From Stappia sp. MMSF_3263 (lineage in GTDB: Bacteria; Pseudomonadota; Alphaproteobacteria; Rhizobiales; Stappiaceae): a stretch of DNA of 64,000 nt. Location of the stretch: contig NZ_JASHIK010000002.1 in the NCBI RefSeq assembly GCF_030733745.1, positions 310,001-374,000 of the forward strand, read 5' to 3'. The position numbers and the translations under genes are program-made. Within the stretch, counting starts at the first letter, position 1, and each line of letters begins with the position of its first letter. Below the pieces are notes generated by a model. That model did not search any database, was not told the DNA's origin, and saw nothing but the letters and a program-made list of their open reading frames with translations. Below are positions 42,431-52,523 of this stretch, piece by piece.

Positions 42431-42566
42431 GAGAACCTCCAGTGAGCGTTCCCGCCACCGCCTGAACCGGGCCGCGGCGTGGTATCGCCCGGCACACTAG
42501 CCCAGAGCGCAGTCGGGCGCCACCAACACATTCATAAATCCGAATGCGTCTGGAGCCACCCCACCC

Positions 42567-43061
42567 TCAATCGTCCTTTTCAGCCCGTGGCTTCTCCGTC
42601 TGCACATAGGCAAGCGGCAGCTGGCTGGTCGACTTGATCTGCTCCATCGCGAAGGATGTCGAGACGTCGGAAATGTCGATCTTGGCGATGAGCCGCTTGT
42701 AGAAGGCATCATAGGCTTCGATGTCCGGGACCGCGACGCGCAGCAGATAGTCCACCGCTCCGGCCATGCGGTAGAACTCGACCACCTCGGGAAACTCCGA
42801 GATGACGTCGGCGAACTTGCGCAGCCAGTCGTCATTGTGCCGCGAGGTCGTGATCGAGACGAAGGCCGTGACCTTCACGTTGATCTTCTTCGGGTCGAGG
42901 ATGGCCACCCGTCTCTGGATAACCCCGTCCTCCTCCAGTTTCTGGATGCGACGCCAGCACGGGGTGGTCGACAACCCGACCCGCCGGCCGACTTCGGCCA
43001 CCGGAATCGTGCAGTCCTCCTGGAGAATGGAGAGAATTCGGCGGTCGATACGGTCGATCAT
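42567..43061 (-). CDS. Lrp/AsnC-family regulator
   Basis: A 164-residue feast/famine regulator. HTH: IDRIDRRILSILQEDCTIPVAEVGRRVGLSTTPCWRRIQKLEEDGVI; RAM ligand domain from about 70 ending with LPLAYV. ATG 43061 fits the family start; an ATG at 43109 would add 16 residues, no RBS. It faces the rhodanese gene; the 226-base AT-rich gap is the probable shared control region, and the sulfurtransferase a likely target. Confidence 0.9.
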   Translation of the reverse strand: MIDRIDRRILSILQEDCTIPVAEVGRRVGLSTTPCWRRIQKLEEDGVIQRRVAILDPKKINVKVTAFVSITTSRHNDDWLRKFADVISEFPEVVEFYRMAGAVDYLLRVAVPDIEAYDAFYKRLIAKIDISDVSTSFAMEQIKSTSQLPLAYVQTEKPRAEKDD

Positions 43062-43286
43062 GGATTTCCGGTCCGGATGGCAGTCGACAGAACTGGATTC
43101 ATTTTTCATGAAACACAGGTAAGTCGATACTGGTTTTCTTCGCTCACTGCACGTGTGGAGAATATTAGATTTTTCTTCCAAGAGCAGGCTGAATTCCGCT
43201 TGCCGCGTTTTCCAGTCGATGTCAACTCAAAGCTTGAAAATCAAATCCCGGAGCGGATCCGGGAGCCCATCAAGCGGAGACGCGAC

Positions 43287-44261
43287 ATGTTTCCCCTCAC
43301 CCGTATCGCAGCCGCGCTCGGCATGGCCCTGGCGGTTGCGCTTGCCCAGCCCGCGCTGGCCGCACCGGCGGTCACCCCTCTGGTCACCACCGAGTGGCTG
43401 GCCAACCACATTGAGCGCCAGGACGTCGTCATCCTCGACATCCGCTCTCCTTTCGCCAAGTCCGGCAAGGACGACTATCTCAAGGGGCATATCCCCGGCG
43501 CCGTGTGGAGCGAGTATCCCGGCTATTGGCGCACCGACCGCGGGTCCGTCGTCGGCGTCCTGCCGTCGGTGGAGAAGCTCGAGGCGGCTCTTTCCGAGAT
43601 CGGCGTGTCCGAGGACAAGGCCGTGATCATCGTGCCGGCGGGCGGCGACAGTTCCGAGTTCGGCGCGGCCGCACGCATCTACTGGACCTTCAAGTATCTC
43701 GGCCATGACGCGGTTGCGATCCTCGACGGTGGTCACAAGGCCTGGACGGCCGAGAAGCGCCCGCTCGAGACAGGCAACGTCACGCCGGTCGGCGACATGT
43801 TCATCGCCGAGCCGCGCGACGACTATCTGATCCAGACATCGGACGTCGCCAAGCGCCTCGACACCTCGGCAATCCTGGTGGACGGGCGCCCCGCCGACCA
43901 GTTCGCCGGCAAGGACAAGCATTCCAAGGCGACGCGTTTCGGTCGCATCCCCGGCGCGCTCGGGCTTGACCAGGCCGGTTTCTACAACGACGCCGCCGGC
44001 AAGCTGAAGCCGCAGGCGGAGATTGCGGCCCTGGTTCCGGAAACCCTGGCCGACAAGTCGGTCGAGATCGTCTCCTATTGCAACACGGGCCACTGGGCCG
44101 CGACGAACTGGTTCGTCCTGCACGAGGTTCTCGGCTACGAGAACGTCTCCCTTTACGACGAGAGCATGGTCGGCTGGTCGCAGGACGGCTCGCTGCCGAT
44201 GGCGTCCGAGCGCACCACGCTCGACGACCTGCGTGCCTTCCTGGGCGATCTTTTCGGCTGA
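43287..44261 (+). CDS. Periplasmic tandem-rhodanese sulfurtransferase
   Basis: A 324-residue protein with a signal peptide (MALAVALAQPALAA) and two rhodanese domains, at about 35-150 and 185-315. The active-site loop of the second is SYCNTGHWAA with Cys265; the first lacks the Cys and should be structural, as in thiosulfate sulfurtransferases. Expected to transfer sulfane sulfur in the periplasm. RBS GGAGA. Strong terminator after it. Divergent from the Lrp regulator. Confidence 0.87.
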   Translation: MFPLTRIAAALGMALAVALAQPALAAPAVTPLVTTEWLANHIERQDVVILDIRSPFAKSGKDDYLKGHIPGAVWSEYPGYWRTDRGSVVGVLPSVEKLEAALSEIGVSEDKAVIIVPAGGDSSEFGAAARIYWTFKYLGHDAVAILDGGHKAWTAEKRPLETGNVTPVGDMFIAEPRDDYLIQTSDVAKRLDTSAILVDGRPADQFAGKDKHSKATRFGRIPGALGLDQAGFYNDAAGKLKPQAEIAALVPETLADKSVEIVSYCNTGHWAATNWFVLHEVLGYENVSLYDESMVGWSQDGSLPMASERTTLDDLRAFLGDLFG

Positions 44262-44303
44262 TACCGAAACGTCTCCTCTGCGGTATCACTCCGGATAACC
44301 TTG

Positions 44304-44335
44304 CGCCGGCCCTCCAAACGGGCCGGCGTTTTTTT
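44304..44335 (+). terminator. Rho-independent terminator of the rhodanese gene
   Basis: 9-bp stem CGCCGGCCC/GGGCCGGCG with 7-nt loop and seven T residues. Confidence 0.9.
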
Positions 44336-44337
44336 GC

Positions 44338-44976
44338 TCAGCCGGCCAGTCGCGCCACCTCGGCGCGCAGGACCGGCAGGCAGTCCTCCTCGAACCAGGG
44401 GTTCTTGCGCAGCCAGGCATTGTTGCGCCACGAGGGATGCGGCATGCAGATCGCGGCCACGCCCTCTTCTTTGGTCGCCTCGTAGATCTCGCGCCAGGCG
44501 CCAACCGTTTCGCGGACCGAACCGCGCGCATGCCCGCCAAGGTGATAGGACTGGGCATAGGCGCCGATGACGATCTTCAACCGCAGCTGCCGCATGCCGG
44601 CAAAGACGCGGTCGTGCCAGAGCCGCCGGCATTCGGGCCGGGGCGGCAGGTCACCGCCCTTCGCATCGAGGCCGGGGAAGCAGAACCCCATCGGCACGAT
44701 GGCGAGGCGCGCTTCGTCGTAGAAGACATCCTCCCCGATCCCCATCCAGTCGCGCAGCCGGTCCCCGCTCGGGTCCGTGAACGGCCGGCCGCTGGCGTGC
44801 ACCCGCGTTCCCGGCGCCTGGCCGCAGATCGCTATCCGCGCGGTGGCGGACAACACGCAGACCGGTCGCGGCGCATGCGGAAGCGGCTTCCGGTCGGGAG
44901 CGTCGACGCAGCGGCGGCAGGCGAAAATCTCTCCCGCCAGCGCTTCCAGTCCGTCCTTCTGGGGTGCGAGCGCCAT
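44338..44976 (-). CDS. Uracil-DNA glycosylase-family protein
   Basis: A 212-residue protein of the UDG superfamily: GQAPGTRVHASGRPFTDPSGDRL (motif 1 with active-site region) at about 55-75 and CMPHPSWRNNAWL (motif 2) near 185. It has a CRRC near the start but not the four-Cys Fe-S set of family 4, so it is a divergent member rather than a certain repair enzyme. ATG 44976 fits the RBS AGAGGTAAGG. Convergent with the rhodanese gene across the terminator. Confidence 0.85.
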   Translation of the reverse strand: MALAPQKDGLEALAGEIFACRRCVDAPDRKPLPHAPRPVCVLSATARIAICGQAPGTRVHASGRPFTDPSGDRLRDWMGIGEDVFYDEARLAIVPMGFCFPGLDAKGGDLPPRPECRRLWHDRVFAGMRQLRLKIVIGAYAQSYHLGGHARGSVRETVGAWREIYEATKEEGVAAICMPHPSWRNNAWLRKNPWFEEDCLPVLRAEVARLAG

Positions 44977-45157
44977 CCTTACCTCTTGCAAGCTCCTGAA
45001 AGAAAACAGATCCGCGGATTTGGTTCGGCCGCCATCATGACCGGCGCGAGACGTTTTGTTAACCACGTCCTTGAGGCGGATATTAAGGGTTGCTCACCAT
45101 GATGAAGCGGTTTCAAGCATACGGGGCAAGGTCCCGGCAACCGGACGTCTGCAACAC

Positions 45158-46729
45158 ATGGCCGCGCAGGAAACAACGACCAGCAGCGAGGCGAAGACCG
45201 CACTCAACAGCGAACGTGCCCGGCGGCGGCGCGACGTGGCGCGCACCGTGCGCAACGTTCGCGAACGGTTGTCGATCAGCGACGGAAACGAGGCGAACTT
45301 CGAATACGAACTGCTGCTGACCTTCTCGAAGAACCGGCTGAGCGCGGCGATCGCGCTGCCGCTCTTCGCGCTGATCGTCGGCAGCATCTCGCTGTTGTGG
45401 ATGCGCGCCGAGCTGATCGTCGGTTGGCTGGCCTTCAACATCATCGCCCATGTGCTGCTGCTGATGGCCTGCCGTCGCTTCGATCGCGAGGTGCCCGTCG
45501 ACGCCGACCTGGGGCGCTGGCGCCGGCAGATGATCAGCGGCGACATGCTCTACGGTCTCACCTGGGCCGGCTTCTTCCTGCTGCAATCAACGGCTCCCGG
45601 CCATGACGGCTCAGAGATCTTCCAGTTCGCGACGATGCTGATCGTCATCGCCATGCTGACCATGTTGTCGGCCAGCCAGCCGAAGGCGCTGCTCGCCGGA
45701 ACGCTGCCGATCACCCTGGCGATCGTGGTCTCCTTCCTGAACCAGCAGTCGGCCATCCACTATGCCATGATGGCGATGGCCATCGGCGCGCAGGGCTTCT
45801 TCCTGATGCTCGGCAACCAGCTCCACATCTCGACCGTGACGATGCTGGAGTTCCGTGCAGAGAAGGATCACCTGATCGCCGAACTGGAGCAGGCCAACGC
45901 CATTTCCGACGAGGCCCGGCGCCGCGCCGAGGAGGCCAATCTCGCCAAATCCCGCTTCCTGGCGACCATGAGCCACGAATTGCGCACCCCGCTCAACGCC
46001 ATTCTCGGTTTCTCCGAGGTGATGAAGAACCAGTTGCTGGGCGCGCTCGACAACCCGACCTACCGGGACTACGCGGCCGACATCCACAATTCCGGCCAGC
46101 ACCTTCTCAACCTGATCAACGAGATCCTGGACCTGTCGCGCATCGAAGCCGGCCGTTACGAGCTCAGCGAGGAAGCGGTGCCGCTCGCCGAACTGCTCGA
46201 GGACTGCAAGCACATGATGGCCATCAGGGCCAAGAAGAAGCACATCTCCATCGTCGAGACCTACGAGGCCGACCTGCCCAAGCTGTGGGCAGACGAGCGC
46301 GCCGTCCGGCAGATGATCCTCAACCTGATGTCGAATGCGGTGAAGTTCACCCCGACCGGCGGCGAGGTGCAGATCAAGGCCGGCTGGACGGCCGGCGGCG
46401 GTCAGTACATCTCGATACGCGACAACGGTCCCGGCATCCCCGAGGACGAGATTCCGATCGTCATGCAGGCCTTCGGCCAGGGCGCCATCGCCATCAAGAG
46501 CGCCGAGGACGGGACAGGCCTTGGCCTGCCGATCGTCCAGGCGCTGGTCCAGATGCATGGCGGCAAGCTGGAACTTCGCTCGAAGCTGCGCGAGGGCACC
46601 GAGGTCATCGTTACCTTCCCCGCCTCGCGCGTGCTGGAAGCGATGCCGGCGCTCGAGGAAACGGCAGCCGCCAGCGCCGATCCGCGCCGCGCGGCGATGC
46701 GCAGGTCGATGATCCGCAAGGCGTCCTGA
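45158..46729 (+). CDS. Membrane sensor histidine kinase (DivJ/PleC/PdhS-like)
   Basis: About 523 residues. A polar N-terminus (Lys/Arg-rich to about 60) is followed by five or six hydrophobic helices (about 65-220), a short coiled coil (EKDHLIAELEQANAISDEARRRAEEA), then the HisKA domain with phosphoacceptor H273 in MSHELRTPLNAILGFSEVMK and the ATPase domain with NLMSNAVKF, DNGPGIPEDE, GTGLGLP. This kinase core is the type of the alphaproteobacterial cell-cycle kinases DivJ, PleC and PdhS. No response regulator is adjacent. Start placed at ATG 45158; an earlier TTG is possible. Confidence 0.87.
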   Translation: MAAQETTTSSEAKTALNSERARRRRDVARTVRNVRERLSISDGNEANFEYELLLTFSKNRLSAAIALPLFALIVGSISLLWMRAELIVGWLAFNIIAHVLLLMACRRFDREVPVDADLGRWRRQMISGDMLYGLTWAGFFLLQSTAPGHDGSEIFQFATMLIVIAMLTMLSASQPKALLAGTLPITLAIVVSFLNQQSAIHYAMMAMAIGAQGFFLMLGNQLHISTVTMLEFRAEKDHLIAELEQANAISDEARRRAEEANLAKSRFLATMSHELRTPLNAILGFSEVMKNQLLGALDNPTYRDYAADIHNSGQHLLNLINEILDLSRIEAGRYELSEEAVPLAELLEDCKHMMAIRAKKKHISIVETYEADLPKLWADERAVRQMILNLMSNAVKFTPTGGEVQIKAGWTAGGGQYISIRDNGPGIPEDEIPIVMQAFGQGAIAIKSAEDGTGLGLPIVQALVQMHGGKLELRSKLREGTEVIVTFPASRVLEAMPALEETAAASADPRRAAMRRSMIRKAS

Positions 46730-46732
46730 GAG

Positions 46733-46757
46733 GAGGCGGACCCGCTTCGTCCGCCTC
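46733..46757. terminator. Hairpin between convergent genes
   Basis: 9-bp perfect stem GAGGCGGAC/GTCCGCCTC, 7-nt loop, in the gap between the histidine kinase gene and the convergent hydrolase gene. No T tract. Confidence 0.55.
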
Positions 46758-46783
46758 TCCCCTTCGCGCCTGCGCCCGCCCGT

Positions 46784-47824
46784 TCACGGGGCGAGCCCGA
46801 GAAACTCCGCCACCGTCTCCACGATCTTCTCATGCGTCCCTGCCCGGTCGGTGCCCTGCGGGTCATCGCAGACCGGATCGTCCTCCCACTTGCGCAGCAG
46901 TTCCGCGCCTCCCGGCTTGCACACGCCAAGGAAGGTGAAATGATGCGCGGGAGCCACCGCCACGTGGCGCGCGCCGGAAATCCGGGCGGCAAGGCCGCTG
47001 CCTCTCGGACCGACATCCACCGCCGGCCAACGGTGCTCCTCGCCCAGGTTGACGAAGAGCACCGGCACCCGAATGCCCGCGAGGCTTTCCTCCACCGCAG
47101 CATGGGTGAAGCCGGGATCGACGGAGATCACCGACGAAACGCGCGCGTCCCGCATGTCCGCCGAAAATGCCTCCGGCAAGGCCTCCAGCCGGACGCCGCC
47201 GCTGGCGAGGAAATCACATCCAGGCGATGCCTCCCCGGCCTTGCGGCAATAGTCGGCAAAGGCATCGCCGTCGAAGCGCAGGCCGGCGAGCCCCAGAACG
47301 GTGCTGCCGCCAAGCGAAAAGCCGAGCGCCGAGATGCGCTCCCGGTCGACATGCGGTGCGAGTTGCGGATCGGCGAGCAGGGCCAGGAGCGCGGCTCCCA
47401 GATCGGCGGCGCGCGGTGCCAGCCGCATGGTGCGGCGCGGAGAAGAATCGCCGGACGTGGTGCCGGGATGGTTCACCGCCAGCACGATGGCCCCGCGAGC
47501 GGCAAGGCGCGAGGAAAGCCAGGCAAGTCCGTCCATGTTGCCGCCCGAGCCGTGCGACACCAGCACAAGCGGATGTCGTCCCTTGGCGACCGCCGCGCCG
47601 ATCATCGCCGGCGCTCCCACAAACAGGGCGCTGTCGCCGATGACATTGCGATAGGTGGCGCGGCCGGCCGGATACCAGAGGGAGGCAGCCAGGGGCATGG
47701 CCCGATGGCGGGCCGGCACATCCATGCGGTCATAACCGGGCAGATCCGCTTTTCCCGCCTCGGCGAGAGCCGGCGACACGGCAGATACTGCGGAAAGGGC
47801 AAACAGGAGGATCAGGCGTTTCAT
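46784..47824 (-). CDS. Secreted alpha/beta hydrolase (dienelactone hydrolase/PAF-acetylhydrolase-like)
   Basis: A 346-residue exported hydrolase. Signal peptide MKRLILLFALSAVSAVSPALAEA. Oxyanion region VLVSHGSGG at about 87-95; nucleophile elbow LGFSLGG with Ser at about 170; an acid likely in DPGFTH; a candidate base in VAPAHHFTFL. Similar to plasma PAF-acetylhydrolase-like and dienelactone hydrolase families; substrate unknown. It is divergent from a membrane AraC regulator 142 bases away, a plausible controller. Confidence 0.83.
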   Translation of the reverse strand: MKRLILLFALSAVSAVSPALAEAGKADLPGYDRMDVPARHRAMPLAASLWYPAGRATYRNVIGDSALFVGAPAMIGAAVAKGRHPLVLVSHGSGGNMDGLAWLSSRLAARGAIVLAVNHPGTTSGDSSPRRTMRLAPRAADLGAALLALLADPQLAPHVDRERISALGFSLGGSTVLGLAGLRFDGDAFADYCRKAGEASPGCDFLASGGVRLEALPEAFSADMRDARVSSVISVDPGFTHAAVEESLAGIRVPVLFVNLGEEHRWPAVDVGPRGSGLAARISGARHVAVAPAHHFTFLGVCKPGGAELLRKWEDDPVCDDPQGTDRAGTHEKIVETVAEFLGLAP

Positions 47825-47966
47825 CTCGGGAACTCCTTCGGTAGCGATTTCCCGTCAATGCCCGCCTGCGCCCGCCCTTGCGTCCTGAAACCGGATCAAG
47901 GACGACTGGAACCGGATCCTGTACCAGGGATATCCCCGCGCCCCGACACCGTCCACCGAGGCCCTC

Positions 47967-49013
47967 ATGCTTGTCCTGCCGATCCCTCTTGCGGTCGCCC
48001 TCGTGCTGACCTTCCTCGCCTGCCGCTTTGTGCTGCTCCGCGACGGTCCCTCGCTTTTCCCGTTGCTGCTCGGAGCGGCGGCGCTGCAGGGGACCCTGAT
48101 TTCACTCGTCCAGCATTATGGAATCGCAGCGCTTCAACCCGTGCTGCCGGTGACCGCGTCGCTGGTGCCACCCCTTGCCTATCTCGCCTTCCGCCAGGCC
48201 GCGATCCGTGTTCCCGCCCTGCCCGGCGCCCTGCCGCATGCACTGGCGCCGCTCGCCGCGGCCCTTTCCGTGCCGCTTGGCCAGGGCGCGCTGCACTGGC
48301 TTCCCGATGTGGCCCTCGTCGCATTGTATGCCGGATACGGCACGGCGATCCTGCTGCAGGCGCGTGGCCGCGAGGACCTGCCGCTCGCGCGGCTCGAGGC
48401 CGGTCGCCTGCCGCAGCGCATCTGGCAGGCGGTCGGCGCCTCGCTTCTCCTGTCGGCGGCCAGCGACATGGCGATCGCCATTGCACTGTTGTCCGGCGAA
48501 GCATGGTTGCGCCCCCTTGTCGTCAGCCTCACCTCGTCACTGGCGCTGCTGGCCGTGGGGCTGCTCGGTCTCGTCGCCGCGCGCCCCGGACCGGTTGGAG
48601 AGGATGAAGAGCCGGACGCCGGCGACACAATCGCCAGGGAGCCCGGAGCGGAGACCGTGGTGGACACCGAGGCAGACCGCGAGTTGATGGCGCGACTCGA
48701 CGCGCTGCTCGACCGGGACGGAGCATGCCTCGATCCGGACCTGACCCTTGCCCGCCTCGCCCGGCGCCTGCACGTTCCGATGAAACAGCTCTCGGCTGCG
48801 ATCAACCGCACAAGCGGCGAGAACGTCTCCCGCCACGTCAATGGCTATCGCATCCGCCACGCCTGCAAGCTGCTGGGTCAGGGAGACAGCGCCACCGCCA
48901 CGATGCTAGCCAGCGGCTTCAACACCAAGTCGAATTTCAACCGCGAGTTCCTGCGCGTGACCGGCGAGACGCCGAGCGCCTACCGGTCGCGCTTTGCGGT
49001 TGCGAAGGGATGA
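47967..49013 (+). CDS. Membrane-anchored AraC-family regulator
   Basis: A 348-residue regulator with six or seven predicted transmembrane helices in residues 1-205, then a hydrophilic linker and a C-terminal AraC domain: LTLARLARRLHVPMKQLSAAINRTSGENVSRHVNGYRI and ATMLASGFNTKSNFNREFLRVTGETPSAYRSRF. Such architecture senses signals in or across the membrane. Divergent from the secreted hydrolase. Confidence 0.88.
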   Translation: MLVLPIPLAVALVLTFLACRFVLLRDGPSLFPLLLGAAALQGTLISLVQHYGIAALQPVLPVTASLVPPLAYLAFRQAAIRVPALPGALPHALAPLAAALSVPLGQGALHWLPDVALVALYAGYGTAILLQARGREDLPLARLEAGRLPQRIWQAVGASLLLSAASDMAIAIALLSGEAWLRPLVVSLTSSLALLAVGLLGLVAARPGPVGEDEEPDAGDTIAREPGAETVVDTEADRELMARLDALLDRDGACLDPDLTLARLARRLHVPMKQLSAAINRTSGENVSRHVNGYRIRHACKLLGQGDSATATMLASGFNTKSNFNREFLRVTGETPSAYRSRFAVAKG

Positions 49014-49037
49014 GGATTGGCGCGCGGCGGTTGCCGC

Positions 49038-50066
49038 TCAGCCCTCGCCCTTCCCCGACACGCCGGCATCGGCAAACGTCGCCATGCCATCATGCACCTG
49101 GGCGGCGGCCTTGACGATGCCTGCGGCGAGCGCCGCGCCGGTGCCTTCCCCGAGCCGCATGCCGAGATCGAGCAGCGCCTCCTTGCCCATGGTCTCCAGC
49201 GCCCGGCGATGCGCCGGCTCGGCCGAAACATGCGCAAAGAGGCAATGGTCGAGCGCGCGCGGATCCATCGCATGCAGGACGGCAACGGCGGCGGTTGCTA
49301 CAAAACCGTCGACGATCACCGGGATGCGCTGCAGGCGCGCGGCGAGCACCGCCCCGGCCATTGCCGCGATCTCGCGACCGCCGACCCGGCGCAAGACCTC
49401 CAGCGGGTCCTTCGTACCGGCGATGCGCTCCACTGCCTGCGTCACGGCGGCGCGCTTGCGCGTCATGCCGTCATTGTCCACCCCGGTGCCCGGTCCGACC
49501 CACTCGGCCGGATCGCCGCCGAAAAGCGCCGCCAGCACTGCGGCCGCAACCGTGGTGTTGGCAATTCCCATCTCGCCGATGCACAGGAGGTCGGCGCCGC
49601 CGGCGGCGGCCTCCATGCCGAAGGCCATGGTCGCGGCGCAGTTGGGCTCGTCGAAGGCGTCCTCCTCCGTGATGTCGGGCGTCGGCATGTCGAGCGCGAG
49701 ATCGAACACCTTGAGCCCGAGATCATGGGCGATGCAGATCTGGTTGATCGCCGCACCGCCAGCGGAAAAATTCTCGACCATCTGCCGTGTCACGCTGGCC
49801 GGAAACGCCGATACGCCCTTGTCCGCGACGCCATGATTGGCGGCGAAGATCGCCACAACCGGACGCGTCACCTTGGGCCGCCCCTTGCCGCTCCAGCCGG
49901 CGAGCCATTCGGCCAGCGTCTCGAGCCGGCCGAGGGAGCCGGCGGGCTTGGTCAGTTGCGCATCCCTCGTCCGCACCTCGGCGACCGCCTCCTCGTCCGG
50001 CCCCGGCATCTGCCGGACAAGGTTGCGGATGTCGTCGAATGGCAGGGCGGACTGGGACACGGTCAT
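49038..50066 (-). CDS. cobT: Nicotinate-nucleotide-dimethylbenzimidazole phosphoribosyltransferase
   Basis: A 342-residue enzyme making alpha-ribazole phosphate for cobalamin lower-ligand assembly. FAANHGVADKGVSAFP, GEMGIANTTVAAAVLAAL, GPGTGVDN and the C-terminal MRLGEGTGAALA with the catalytic Glu are typical. Start ATG 50066. Divergent from cobS with a 107-base gap. Confidence 0.94.
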   Translation of the reverse strand: MTVSQSALPFDDIRNLVRQMPGPDEEAVAEVRTRDAQLTKPAGSLGRLETLAEWLAGWSGKGRPKVTRPVVAIFAANHGVADKGVSAFPASVTRQMVENFSAGGAAINQICIAHDLGLKVFDLALDMPTPDITEEDAFDEPNCAATMAFGMEAAAGGADLLCIGEMGIANTTVAAAVLAALFGGDPAEWVGPGTGVDNDGMTRKRAAVTQAVERIAGTKDPLEVLRRVGGREIAAMAGAVLAARLQRIPVIVDGFVATAAVAVLHAMDPRALDHCLFAHVSAEPAHRRALETMGKEALLDLGMRLGEGTGAALAAGIVKAAAQVHDGMATFADAGVSGKGEG

Positions 50067-50173
50067 GAAACAGGAACTCCGGCTGGCGGCGTAGAACCGC
50101 CTGAACTTGGCGGCGGGCGGGCGCCGATCTATAAACCGACCGGCACGGGCTCGCAAAGGCGGACGGACAGAAA

Positions 50174-51001
50174 ATGACAGGCGATCATCCGCAAGACGGC
50201 GAAAGCCCCGCTGGAGGCATCTCCGGCGCGATGGCGGATCTTGCCGCCTGCATCCGCTTTTTCTCCCGCCTTCCCGTTCCGTGCGTCAACAGAACCGACA
50301 ATCCGGCCTCGCTTCCCGACTTTTCACGCGCGGCCTGGACCATGCCGCTGGCAGGCGCTGTGCTGGCGCTGCCGGGCGCGCTTGTTCTGCTTCTTGCCGG
50401 CGCCAGCGCGCTGCCCGACATGGCCGTCGCGCTTCTTGCGGTCGGAACCGGCATCGCGGTGACCGGCGGCCTGCACGAAGACGGGCTCGCTGATGTCGCG
50501 GACGGGTTCTTCGGGGCGGGAACGGCGGAACGTCGCCTCGAGATCATGAAGGACAGCCGCATCGGCGCATTCGGAACGCTGGCGCTGATCCTTTCGGTGC
50601 TGCTCAAGGTGGCGCTCGTCGCCGCCCTCCTCGAGCGCCACGCCGCCCTGCCGGCGGCACTGCTTCTGGTCTGTGCCGAGGCGGGATCGCGGGCGGTGAT
50701 GGCGGGCGTGTGGTCCGCCCTGCCTCCGGCGCGCCCCGGCGGGCTCGCCAGCCTTTGCGGCACGCCGTCGCCCCGTGGCGCGGCGCTCGCGACGGCAATT
50801 GGCGCAGGCGGCCTTCTCGCAGCCCTCGCTGTCGTCCCGCCTGCCGCGGCCATGTGGGCTGCAGTTCTCGCGCTCCTGTCGGCGGCAGGTCTTCGCCGGC
50901 TCGCGCTGGCCAAGATCGGCGGGCATACGGGCGATGTCCTCGGCGCTGCCCAGCAATTGGCGGTCCTCTCGATCCTGCTCGGATTTTGCGCGGCCGCATG
51001 A
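50174..51001 (+). CDS. cobS: Adenosylcobinamide-GDP ribazoletransferase (cobalamin synthase)
   Basis: A 275-residue integral membrane enzyme joining adenosylcobinamide-GDP and alpha-ribazole. The Asp-rich Mg site [17 protein letters not shown] at about 97-113 and KDSRIGAFG are diagnostic. About six helices. Short N-terminal extension before FFSRLPVP. Confidence 0.93.
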   Translation: MTGDHPQDGESPAGGISGAMADLAACIRFFSRLPVPCVNRTDNPASLPDFSRAAWTMPLAGAVLALPGALVLLLAGASALPDMAVALLAVGTGIAVTGGLHEDGLADVADGFFGAGTAERRLEIMKDSRIGAFGTLALILSVLLKVALVAALLERHAALPAALLLVCAEAGSRAVMAGVWSALPPARPGGLASLCGTPSPRGAALATAIGAGGLLAALAVVPPAAAMWAAVLALLSAAGLRRLALAKIGGHTGDVLGAAQQLAVLSILLGFCAAA

Positions 51002-51031
51002 GTGGCATGTCATCGCCTGCCGCAGCGTGAT

Positions 51032-52276
51032 ATGAAAACGAACGCGACCGTCCCTTCGGCCGGCGATCCGGAGTTGCAGCAGTTGCAGACCAGCACATCC
51101 CGCCCCGCATTCACGCGCCCTACCGCCCGGGGCCACGCCGCGCCAACACGCCTGGCCTTGGTCCTGGCACTGACGATGGTGCTGGTGGCCTGCGCCGGCC
51201 GGCCGGGCCCCGGCAGCCTGACGGTCTCGCAAGAACCGGCCCCGGACGCCACGGAGCACACCGTCCTGGTCGCCACCACGCGCCAGCGCGACACACGGCC
51301 GGGAAGCCTCTTCAGCGGCGAGCGCGCCGATGAACTGGACCATGCCGTCGCCACCGTCTCGGTTCCCCCCAGCCATGAACCGGGCAAGATCGAGTGGCCG
51401 AGCGCGCCGCCGGGCAATCCGGAAACGGACTTCACCCTGCGCGCCGCCAGCTACCTGGACGATACCGGGTTTCGCGCGGCGCTGAACCGGGAACTGGCGA
51501 AACGACCGAAGGGCCAGCGCGAGGTCTTCGTCTTCGTGCATGGCTACAACACGCGCTTTCCCGAAGCGCTTTACCGGATGGTTCAGCTGAAGCACGATTC
51601 CGGCCTGCCGCAGGTCGCGGTGCTCTTCACCTGGGCCTCGAGCGGCGAAATCACCGGCTATCTCTACGACAACAACAGCGCCACGATTGCCCGCGACGGG
51701 CTGGAGAAGACCTTGCGCGCGGTCGCCGCATCGAACGCGGAAAAGGTCAATGTCCTGGCCCATTCGATGGGCAACTGGGTGCTGACCGAGACGGCCCGGC
51801 AGATCCGGATTTCCGGCAAGCCGCTGCCCCGCAACAAGATGGGGCTGCTGGCCATGGCCGCCCCGGACCTCGATGTCGACGTCTTCAAGTCGCAGTTGCG
51901 CCGCTCCGGCAAGCCCGACCGACCCTATGTCATCCTCGTCTCGCGCGACGACCGGGCGTTGCAGGCCTCCAGCCTGCTTGCCGGCGGCAAGCAGCGGCTC
52001 GGCGCCTATGACGACGAGGAGGGACTGGCCGAACTCGGCGCCGTGGTCGTCGACCTGACCGAGGTCAAGGGCGCCGACGCGTCGAACCACGGCAAGTTCG
52101 CGCAACTGGCGCAGGCTGCCCCCGAGCTGCGCCGGGCGCTGGAATCGCTCGATTTGCGTGCGCAAGTCGGCACCACGGATGCAACGGTGGAAACGGTCGG
52201 CAACACGGCGAAAGCGGCCATCACCTTCCCCTTGCGCATCCTGACCGCTCCGATCACGGCCTTGTCGCGACAGTGA
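51032..52276 (+). CDS. DUF900-type alpha/beta hydrolase lipoprotein
   Basis: A 414-residue lipoprotein. ATG 51032; a hydrophobic signal [16 protein letters not shown] with a lipobox-like LVAC. DUF900 features are TTRQRDT early, [18 protein letters not shown] at about 165, and the nucleophile LAHSMGN at about 245; a candidate His base is SNHGKF. Family of esterase-like proteins with unknown substrates. Independent of cobS by a 30-base gap. Confidence 0.87.
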   Translation: MKTNATVPSAGDPELQQLQTSTSRPAFTRPTARGHAAPTRLALVLALTMVLVACAGRPGPGSLTVSQEPAPDATEHTVLVATTRQRDTRPGSLFSGERADELDHAVATVSVPPSHEPGKIEWPSAPPGNPETDFTLRAASYLDDTGFRAALNRELAKRPKGQREVFVFVHGYNTRFPEALYRMVQLKHDSGLPQVAVLFTWASSGEITGYLYDNNSATIARDGLEKTLRAVAASNAEKVNVLAHSMGNWVLTETARQIRISGKPLPRNKMGLLAMAAPDLDVDVFKSQLRRSGKPDRPYVILVSRDDRALQASSLLAGGKQRLGAYDDEEGLAELGAVVVDLTEVKGADASNHGKFAQLAQAAPELRRALESLDLRAQVGTTDATVETVGNTAKAAITFPLRILTAPITALSRQ

Positions 52277-52340
52277 CGCCACCCCACATCGACGGGATGG
52301 CGTCACCGACACCGACCGGAAACCGATATATCGCGAGCCT

Positions 52341-52523
52341 ATGAGCGGAATTGAAAGTCCCTGCATCAAGGTCTGCCGGATCGACCCGCGAAGCGGGCTC
52401 TGCACCGGCTGCCTGCGCACCCTGGACGAGATCGCCGGCTGGGCGACGCTCAGCGCCGCCGAGCGCGGCGCGGTGATGGCGGCGCTACCCTCCCGCCAGG
52501 CGCGACTGACGGAGGCCGGCTGA
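52341..52523 (+). CDS. DUF1289 small cysteine-rich protein
   Basis: 60 residues with the DUF1289 pattern: [29 protein letters not shown]. Four conserved cysteines suggest a metal or Fe-S site. The stop overlaps the next start by one base (TGATG), so the two are coupled. Confidence 0.93.
   Translation: MSGIESPCIKVCRIDPRSGLCTGCLRTLDEIAGWATLSAAERGAVMAALPSRQARLTEAG

Noticed and set aside
50067-50173. Cobalamin riboswitch between cobT and cobS
   Set aside because: Short gap with simple GC hairpins only; no B12-box found.
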